Program-made: the position numbers and the translations under genes | Assembly (NCBI GenBank): GCA_014384545.1 | Contig: JACNFQ010000041.1 | Span: 1 to 13,196 of the forward strand | Direction: 5' to 3' | From: a bacterium | GTDB lineage: Bacteria; UBP7; UBA6624 | DNA: 13,196 nucleotides | In this document: positions 7,127-13,196 of the stretch, in pieces | How positions within the stretch are numbered: position 1 is the first letter of the stretch | How the letters are laid out: every line of letters starts with the position of its first letter | Notes under the pieces: generated by a model | Database searches by the model: none | The model's input: the letters and a program-made list of their open reading frames with translations, nothing else | Told to the model about the DNA's origin: nothing

Positions 7127-7861
7127 ATGCGCATAAACAGGTTTTTAGCCCTTTGTGGTATGGGTTCGCGCCGCGAAGTTGAAAGTCTCGTGCTTGAGGG
7201 GCGGGTTACATTGCGAGGGCTAGGAGGGATTTCGCCTATTTCGTCTCTTTCCACTCAAGTAGATGCCGAATGGGCAGAGGTCTTTGTGGATGGCGAGCGC
7301 GTCCGTCCTCGAAAGAAGCGTTTTATTCTCTTGTACAAGCCTGTGGGGGTCGTCACCACCAAGAAAGATCCATTGCGACGACCGATTGTGATGGACTTGC
7401 TCCGAAAGACAGACCGAGACCTCTTTCCCGTGGGACGGCTGGACATCGATAGTGAAGGGTTGCTCTTGTTTACGAATGATGGTGAGTTGGCTCAGCGGAT
7501 TGCACACCCCAAACATGGTCTTACAAAGAGGTACGAGGTGGAGGTGATTGGCTCTGTCCACAAGGAAATCTTGGACAGAATGAAGGCAGGCATACGAGAC
7601 GAAGGTGAGATGTTGAAAGTTCGAGAAGCTCGACAAGTTAGAAAGCACGGCAAGAAGACGACGATCTCTTTGGTCTTAGGAAGAGGTAAAAAGAGAGAGA
7701 TTCGCCGCCTGTGTAAGAGGCTGGGGCTGAAAGTCCTGCGGCTAAAACGGGTGGCGATTGGACCCCTAGAAGACCCTTGGCTGGAAAGAGGAAGGTGTAG
7801 ACCATTGAAAGATGCCGAAATAGAGGCACTTCGTCTGTCCTTGAACCCCAAACAACGGTAA
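7127..7861 (+). CDS. rluB: RsuA/RluB-family rRNA pseudouridine synthase
   Basis: This 244-residue enzyme isomerises a specific uridine in ribosomal RNA to pseudouridine. An N-terminal S4 RNA-binding domain (about 1-60, starting MRINRFLALCGMGSRREVE) is followed by the catalytic domain: YKPVGVVTT (70-78), the active-site motif GRLDIDSEGLLLFTNDGE with catalytic D106, HPKHGLTKRYEVEV (127-140), and the closing GRGKKREIRR (185-194) with LKRVAIGPL (206-214). Length and motifs fit the RsuA/RluB/RluE/RluF group. RluB, which modifies the 23S rRNA peptidyl-transferase region, is the best guess from the KPVGVVTT and HPKH features, but the target base cannot be proved. The S4 domain carries a few extra residues around 31-40. 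The ATG at 7127 has AGGA 7 bases upstream and matches the usual N-terminus of the family. The stop lies 10 bases before addB, suggesting one operon with the repair genes. Confidence 0.93.
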   Translation: MRINRFLALCGMGSRREVESLVLEGRVTLRGLGGISPISSLSTQVDAEWAEVFVDGERVRPRKKRFILLYKPVGVVTTKKDPLRRPIVMDLLRKTDRDLFPVGRLDIDSEGLLLFTNDGELAQRIAHPKHGLTKRYEVEVIGSVHKEILDRMKAGIRDEGEMLKVREARQVRKHGKKTTISLVLGRGKKREIRRLCKRLGLKVLRLKRVAIGPLEDPWLERGRCRPLKDAEIEALRLSLNPKQR

Positions 7862-7871
7862 ACTGTTTTAT

Positions 7872-10421
7872 ATGCCTGAACCCCTTCACATAGGCTCTCC
7901 CGAAAAAGTCTTCGGTAAACTCTGCGACCATTTGGTCAAGGAGCGAAAGAAGGACCCAATGCGCCCCCTATTTGTCTTATTGCCATCCAATAACGAGTCA
8001 GCTGTCTTGAGTCGATGGGCCCTTAAGGCCAAGCTGGGTGGCGTGATTCCCCTTACGCCTATTGATTATGCCTCCCGCTCTTTCTTAGCGAATGGGATGA
8101 TACTTTCTAAGCCATCTCCTGCAGAGGAACGAAAGGCGTTACGACAAGCTTTGCGAAAGATTCAACCCCTCCATCCTGAACTTTCTCGCTGTGCAGAATC
8201 AGGAAAGACCGGTGCCTTAGCAATACTCCACAACGCTGTGTCCCGATTGGTTGAATGGTTGCCCATCGTTGATCCAGGGCACCCGATTGAGGAAAGTCCC
8301 ATCCTTGCCCTTACATTGGCATGGGAAGAAGTCTGGAGAAAAGAGACGACATATATTCCCCAGTCCTTATGGATGGGGAGGGCAAGGCTTTTGCCTCGTC
8401 AAGCACCTGCTCCAGATGCCGTTTGGGGGCTCGCTGACTTAAATCGAACTGAAGAGGACTTATTCAGCCCGTGGCGAAATGAAACGCCGTGGTTTGTACC
8501 TTCTCCTGCCCACGATGAAATAGGGGCGCGCCATTTGGACAGGCTCGTTTCATTCCTCCAATGTGAAATCGTTGATGAAGGAGCCGAAACAGCCCCTGCA
8601 AATTGGCATATTTTCGGGCATATCTCCGAGTCTGTTTCCGTTGCTTATCGGGAGTGTGATGAAGGGGGCGGCGTATTGGCTACACCACCAAGCCTGATCG
8701 AACCGGTTGGATTGTTGTCAACGATGCTCCTTCGTGGGCAGGCTCCACCTTTGGTTCGCCCATTGGGTTCGACGCCTGCTGGTTTGTGGGCACGGCTTTT
8801 GAGTGGAGGGGAAGGCATGGGGGATATTGATCGAAGGGAAGTGATGGAAGCGATGAAAGCTAGAGGGTGGGGTGGCGAAGATTGGGAGAAAGCGACACGT
8901 CGTTTAGGGATTCAAAGGTGGGGAGAAGATCTCAACAGGCTAAGCCAAGCACTCGGTGGCGAAATCCCTCCTCCCAGAGGGTTGGGTGACAGCAAGAAGT
9001 GGGTAAAGAAGTTAAAAGAAGTCACTGAAAAAGTACGATGGGGGGATATTGATCGCACTCTGTTGACAGGACCAGATCCAAGGGGCCGAGAAGCGATTCG
9101 TGTTGCTTGGGGCGATGAAGGTAGTAAGTCCTCTTTGACAGAGTGCTTGATTCTAGAAAAGGCACCTAAAGAAGAGGGAAAGGGAGGTCGTCTGCCTCTT
9201 CCCTTGCGTGCGGCAGCGCTTAATCCTCATGGTCCCCTGCACCTGATTGGGATGACTGCCGATCGGTTTCCGGGGTCTCTAGATGCACAGATGCTCCAAG
9301 ATCATGCCCTTGAAACCCATTTGGAATTACCCGATGAAAGAGATCGCTTGCACGAACTCTCTTGGCAAGCTTGGTGCTTATCAACGACCCGGAACGGGAA
9401 ACCCACAGAGGTCTATACCGACAGTTTGGACGACCGGGGCGAAGCTCGATTTGCTACGCCCTTACTAGAACTTTCGGAGGGAAAGGAGGGCCACGGACAC
9501 ACACTCTTGCCTGTGGGACCAAGGTATAAGGCTCAAATCGCCTTATCTAAATGGGAAGGGAGCGGCGTAAAGGACGATAGATTCAAAGTGGAGCCATCCA
9601 ATGAAGGGATAGGGCTTCGGGTGACTTCCATTAGAGAAGGGGCTCCCCCCTGTCCTTTTGCCCATTGGGCATCTTTGGGTGGTGGCCCTGTTGAAGATCC
9701 ATCGGGAAGGCTTGAACCCACCAGTCGAGAATTGGGATCCGTATTCCATTTAGCTCTTGAAGAAGGTTGGCGGCTCCATGCGATGGGCGTTTCACTGACA
9801 GAGTCGGACTTCTCCGCGTTGATCCAGGGTGCCGTTCAATGGTTTCCTATGGGGTTGCAGGAGGCTGGACGATCAGCAACGGATCGGCTTGTTGTTGGTG
9901 CACTTAAGGTCTTTCATGCTTGGACAGAGGGCCCCTTGTCTGAATTTGAAGAGGGAGAAGCCGAGTGGTCCCCCACAAAGGAAGGCCTGCCCAAGGGTTC
10001 ATTCAAATTGCCAGGATTAGAGAGCGTTTGGCTGAGGGGAAAGATCGACTGGGTAGGAAAAGGACCGACATCGTGGTTGATGGTAGACTACAAAACGGGG
10101 ACGGGACCTAGAGAGACCGGAAAACCGTCCGATTTGACCCAAGCCGCTCTGTACCCCTTTGCGGGTTCACCAACCTCCCACCAGATTCGTTTTGCCTATT
10201 TCTACCCTCTAGAAACGAGGGAAGATCATCGCAAATTTGTCCTAGCAAACCCCAACCCCTTGGCAGGTCAGGGGTGGGAGACCTTGCGTGACAAGTTGAA
10301 TCTGTGGAAAGGCGATTGGGACGGGGGTTCAAGAGCACCAAAGCCCAGTGATAAGGGGTGCAAGTGGTGCGATTGGGCAGAGGCATGCCGCAAGGAAAAC
10401 TGGGAATTGTGGACCCAATGA
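7872..10421 (+). CDS. addB: AddB-like subunit of the AddAB helicase-nuclease
   Basis: This 849-residue protein would pair with the AddA encoded next to resect DNA double-strand breaks; AddB cuts the strand that AddA does not. The N-terminal part (about 1-560) has the look of an inactivated helicase-like fold (LFVLLPSNNESAVLSRW at 33-49; LHLIGMTADRFPGSL at 455-469) but no Walker A, as in many AddB proteins outside Firmicutes. The C-terminal PD-(D/E)XK nuclease is complete: G622 and H626 (GSVFH), D726 in GKIDWVG, D739 and K741 in VDYKTG, and Q757-x3-Y761. Four cysteines placed as in known AddB iron-sulfur nucleases are present: C594 in the CPFAHW motif, then C830-x2-C833-x5-C839, so a 4Fe-4S cluster that staples the nuclease is very likely. 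The protein is shorter than B. subtilis AddB (about 1160 residues). No ribosome site is seen before the ATG, so coupling to the upstream gene is likely. Its TGA overlaps the addA ATG (ATGA). Confidence 0.9.
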   Translation: MPEPLHIGSPEKVFGKLCDHLVKERKKDPMRPLFVLLPSNNESAVLSRWALKAKLGGVIPLTPIDYASRSFLANGMILSKPSPAEERKALRQALRKIQPLHPELSRCAESGKTGALAILHNAVSRLVEWLPIVDPGHPIEESPILALTLAWEEVWRKETTYIPQSLWMGRARLLPRQAPAPDAVWGLADLNRTEEDLFSPWRNETPWFVPSPAHDEIGARHLDRLVSFLQCEIVDEGAETAPANWHIFGHISESVSVAYRECDEGGGVLATPPSLIEPVGLLSTMLLRGQAPPLVRPLGSTPAGLWARLLSGGEGMGDIDRREVMEAMKARGWGGEDWEKATRRLGIQRWGEDLNRLSQALGGEIPPPRGLGDSKKWVKKLKEVTEKVRWGDIDRTLLTGPDPRGREAIRVAWGDEGSKSSLTECLILEKAPKEEGKGGRLPLPLRAAALNPHGPLHLIGMTADRFPGSLDAQMLQDHALETHLELPDERDRLHELSWQAWCLSTTRNGKPTEVYTDSLDDRGEARFATPLLELSEGKEGHGHTLLPVGPRYKAQIALSKWEGSGVKDDRFKVEPSNEGIGLRVTSIREGAPPCPFAHWASLGGGPVEDPSGRLEPTSRELGSVFHLALEEGWRLHAMGVSLTESDFSALIQGAVQWFPMGLQEAGRSATDRLVVGALKVFHAWTEGPLSEFEEGEAEWSPTKEGLPKGSFKLPGLESVWLRGKIDWVGKGPTSWLMVDYKTGTGPRETGKPSDLTQAALYPFAGSPTSHQIRFAYFYPLETREDHRKFVLANPNPLAGQGWETLRDKLNLWKGDWDGGSRAPKPSDKGCKWCDWAEACRKENWELWTQ

Positions 10422-13196
10422 AACTCCCGCGATTCATTGATGCCTCTGCAGGAACGGGCAAGACCCACCGTCTCACATGGTGCGCCTTATCAGCACTAGA
10501 ACAATCAGAGGATGTGAGAGCTATTGTCTTATGTACATTCACGGTTGCAGCAACGAATGAACTAAGAGAGAGAATCCGAAGAACCCTTCTTATGAAAGAT
10601 GAAGAGTTCTTCAAGTACGCCAAGGGAATGGACTTTTCACTCGAGGGGCTGGATCGCCAGGCATTGGTAAAACAGGTGCCCGCATTAGAGATTCGCACGC
10701 TAGATAGTTACTTCCATAGGTTGTTGAATAAGTTGAGCCCGGGGCAACTCTCTCGCATCCCAACGACACGAGAAGTCGAAGCTGTTCTTAGAGATAGTTA
10801 TACGACGTGGATGACCGAGGATCCTCAACGGATGGTGAGGTTTGGCAAAGCACAAGATGGAACAGTAGCAAAAGCGCTTCGACAATTGGCAGAGGGTGCT
10901 GATGGATATAGCGAAGAAGATCTGGTCGTTGCACTCCATACGCACGATTTGGGGCCCTTAACCCAAGCGGTCATTACCCAAGTGAAAGAATTGGTGGAAG
11001 AAGCTTTGGTCCCGCTAGGTTCGTCGTGGGCACCGACAGCCAGAAGTGGTGATCGAGTAAGACCTGTTAGAGAAGCACTCTCAGCTTGGTGTGAACGAAG
11101 TGGTGATGAAGCTGTAAGACTGGGCAAGGCACTAAAGAAGCTTATAGATTCGCTAATTGAGGTAGAAGGAGCACCCTTGGGACCCGTTTCTCTGCTTAAG
11201 GAAGCGAGAGAAGGGGTGCTAGGCTTGAATGACTTAAGAGATCCCAACGACCCCTCTAGATTGTCTTCGGATATCCTTCGATATATTCAGGTTTATCGAG
11301 AGGAGATGGAAGGGAGAGGGTTGATGGGTAATGGGCAGATCGCCGTGAAGCTCTTGGAAGCGTTAGAGAGTGCCCAAGACCTAGGCACGCCCCAACCCAA
11401 GTGGATTCTCGTAGATGAGTTTCAAGATACTTCCCCCTTGCAAGGGCGTGTGTTGGGTCGTATCCTTGAAATCATGGAGGGTTGGGGTGGGGGTAGTACT
11501 GTGGTGGGAGATGAGAAACAAGCGATTTATCAGTTTAGGGGTGCCAGTACCCAGCCCTTCATCAATTATAGAGAATCGGTTCCCTTGGGCAGAAGAGAAT
11601 CACTAGAAACATCTTGGAGGGCATCTCCTGCGACCTTAGCTGTTGTGGACTCGTTGATAGCACCTTTCCTTGGTAAAGAGGTCGTTGCGTTGGTGTCCGA
11701 TTCACAGGCAAGTCACCATGGGATTCGGCCTGAAGTCCCTCTCTCCATTTGGGCTTGTGCGCAACCCGAACTGTCAAAAAAAGGTAATTGGATCAAGAAG
11801 GGTCAAAGCGAGGGACAAAAGTCGTTGATTGATAGGGCGGAAGATAGTGTCGTCTTTCTTTCAGAATCTGAACCCGAAGATGAAATCCTCGTTCTAGGAA
11901 GGAAATGGCAAGATCTCTTGTCTTTGTCTAAGCGTCTTTCACGCAGAGGACTGCCCGTTCGCGTGGCAGGTGATCCCAACCTCTTTTCAGATCCTGATGT
12001 CCGTTCACTTGTCAGCACGCTGCGTGCTTTGGCTTGGCCCCAAGACAAGGTCCATAGGTTGGCTTGGTTGTTGGGACCAGCTTGGGCATTTACGGTAGAA
12101 GAAGTGGAGAAAGGAGAGGCTGAGGTTCAAAATGCGCTTGAGGCATTGGAGGGTTGGGCTGATGACTTGATCCAAGGGAGAAGCGCCGTGGAGGTGCTCT
12201 CTGAAATCATCTACGCCACAGGGTGGTTATATGGTTTGGGTGGCGATGAGCGTGCCCATGAACGACGGTTGCGTCTTTTGGCAGCGATGGAGTGGTTGAG
12301 GCTATCTCAGGAAGAAGGGAGTGGATTGACTGCGGGTGACTTGGCAGACCTCATGGAGAAGGGGAGAGAGATGGGCGATCGCGTGCATGCCCCGACGATT
12401 ATTGGAAAGGGCATAACCTTAAGAACACTCCATGGCGCCAAGGGGCTTGAAGCAGACCATGTGGTGTTGATTGATCCCGAGAGGAATGAACCCTTAGGCA
12501 AGGGGGGCTTGATTCTGCCACTGCGGAGCTTTGCCATGGGGAAACCAGCCAAGGGGAGGTATGAACCCCTTCCAGATGGGCAGTTAGGGGGGCTTTGGTT
12601 GCCCTTGCCTCATCCGGGAAACCCCGTTTGGATTAGCCAAGGCTTTATGGAAGCCTGGCGCCATGGGAGACTTGAAGAGGCGAAAGAGAGGATAAATCTG
12701 GTCTATGTGGGGCTTACTCGTGCAAAGAAGACGATTCATCTGGTGGTGAAGGGATTGCGTTCCCGTCAAGACCTCTTGTCCGAGAATCTCCTAGGTTCTG
12801 TCTATGCTAATCTGGGTGGGGACGCCGCATTGAATAGGATCATGGCTGAACCAGATCAAGAGAAGAGAATTGATTTATCGCTTGAAGTTCTAGAGAAGCA
12901 AGGTCTTGGGGTTGACGAGGCACATATCGTTTATCTCCCCCCAGCTGTCCGTTCAGCACCCGTCTATCAGTCAAAGCCTTCAGTAAGGGAAGAGATAGGG
13001 TGCGCGGTTCGTTCCATTGAAGAAGACGATCTGCCAGACGAGCAGGGGTGGGATGCATTGAGATGGGGGGATCAAGTGCATCGTGCGATGGAGATCTTGG
13101 GTCCCCCTGGTGGGGGAGGGAGGGAAGAGGGGTGTCACGTGGCACTAGAAGCGTCCGCAAAGATCGTGGGTGAAGGGGATCGCATCCCAGCGACGG
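10418..13196 (+). CDS. addA: AddA-like UvrD-family helicase-nuclease, 3' end missing
   Basis: The frame opens at an ATG overlapping the addB stop and stays open for 926 codons to the window edge, so the gene is partial. It encodes an SF1A DNA helicase. Walker A is ASAGTGKT (9-16), typical of AddA/RecB. Motif Ia is TFTVAATNELRERI (about 41-54). An early AddA-type motif, IRTLDSYFHRLL, lies near 91-102. Motif II is VDEFQDT (332-338), motif III GDEKQAIYQFRGA (364-376), motif IV SWRAS, motif V TLHGAKGLE (H672, K675), and motif VI VYVGLTRAKK (762-771, R768). Near the right edge, WGDQVHRAMEIL with H888 resembles the first motif of a RecB-type nuclease domain, whose catalytic DxK should lie just beyond the window. 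With AddB it would form the resection complex that feeds RecA. The region between Walker A and motif II seems somewhat short compared with B. subtilis AddA. No stop or frameshift is seen, and the helicase should be active. Confidence 0.93.
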   Translation, partial: MKLPRFIDASAGTGKTHRLTWCALSALEQSEDVRAIVLCTFTVAATNELRERIRRTLLMKDEEFFKYAKGMDFSLEGLDRQALVKQVPALEIRTLDSYFHRLLNKLSPGQLSRIPTTREVEAVLRDSYTTWMTEDPQRMVRFGKAQDGTVAKALRQLAEGADGYSEEDLVVALHTHDLGPLTQAVITQVKELVEEALVPLGSSWAPTARSGDRVRPVREALSAWCERSGDEAVRLGKALKKLIDSLIEVEGAPLGPVSLLKEAREGVLGLNDLRDPNDPSRLSSDILRYIQVYREEMEGRGLMGNGQIAVKLLEALESAQDLGTPQPKWILVDEFQDTSPLQGRVLGRILEIMEGWGGGSTVVGDEKQAIYQFRGASTQPFINYRESVPLGRRESLETSWRASPATLAVVDSLIAPFLGKEVVALVSDSQASHHGIRPEVPLSIWACAQPELSKKGNWIKKGQSEGQKSLIDRAEDSVVFLSESEPEDEILVLGRKWQDLLSLSKRLSRRGLPVRVAGDPNLFSDPDVRSLVSTLRALAWPQDKVHRLAWLLGPAWAFTVEEVEKGEAEVQNALEALEGWADDLIQGRSAVEVLSEIIYATGWLYGLGGDERAHERRLRLLAAMEWLRLSQEEGSGLTAGDLADLMEKGREMGDRVHAPTIIGKGITLRTLHGAKGLEADHVVLIDPERNEPLGKGGLILPLRSFAMGKPAKGRYEPLPDGQLGGLWLPLPHPGNPVWISQGFMEAWRHGRLEEAKERINLVYVGLTRAKKTIHLVVKGLRSRQDLLSENLLGSVYANLGGDAALNRIMAEPDQEKRIDLSLEVLEKQGLGVDEAHIVYLPPAVRSAPVYQSKPSVREEIGCAVRSIEEDDLPDEQGWDALRWGDQVHRAMEILGPPGGGGREEGCHVALEASAKIVGEGDRIPAT

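Noticed and set aside
7872-7960. Possible Walker A at the AddB N-terminus (IGSPEKVFGKL)
   Set aside because: It lacks GxxxxGK(S/T); the glycine and lysine spacing does not fit a P-loop.
8523-8542. Word CGCCATTTGGAC shared with positions 26-37
   Set aside because: A 12-base match without longer flanking similarity or dyad structure; probably coincidence, not a repeat element or attachment site.
10108-10698. Reverse open frame of 196 codons over the addB/addA junction
   Set aside because: The forward strand here encodes the nuclease DxK, the iron-sulfur cysteines and Walker A of two real genes, so the antisense frame is chance.

Overview
The window reads as bacterial chromosome, about 52% GC by eye and gene-dense. 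It shows no insertion sequence, phage gene, CRISPR array or RNA gene that I can recognise. The organism is probably a Gram-negative, possibly aquatic, heterotroph. This rests on a large exported tricorn-type protease, an AddAB-type (not RecBCD) recombination nuclease, and an RluB-like pseudouridine synthase whose S4 domain looks to me most like Verrucomicrobia or a neighbouring phylum. That taxonomic guess is weak and rests on memory only.

Layout. (1) Positions 1-292: a region that may lie between divergent genes. A reverse-strand frame stays open to the left edge, and a weak promoter candidate sits before the first forward gene. (2) Positions 293-3347, forward: a three-gene unit of an unrecognised single-pass membrane protein, an ABC ATPase and an ABC-2 type permease. 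The first two abut in the same frame (TAG directly followed by a TTG start) and the last two overlap by 8 bases, so they are almost certainly co-transcribed and translationally coupled. (3) Positions 3387-7100, reverse: a 1237-residue secreted tricorn-like S41 protease with two beta-propellers, a PDZ domain and a complete-looking catalytic set. Its PDZ region is interrupted by what looks like a DUF4399 domain, and a propeller loop carries a duplicated acidic insert. (4) Positions 7127-13196, forward: an rRNA pseudouridine synthase followed by addB and addA, with gaps of 10 and -4 bases. They look like one operon, and addA runs off the right edge.

How they work together. The ABC unit is probably a small exporter with a dedicated accessory protein on the far side of the membrane; its substrate is unknown. 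AddB and AddA would form the heterodimeric helicase-nuclease that resects double-strand breaks for recombination. The protease probably degrades peptides outside the cytoplasm and is independent of its neighbours. I found no clear unknown defence or mobile system. The most unusual item is the DUF4399-in-tricorn insertion, followed by the unidentified ABC partner protein and its in-frame junction with the ATPase.
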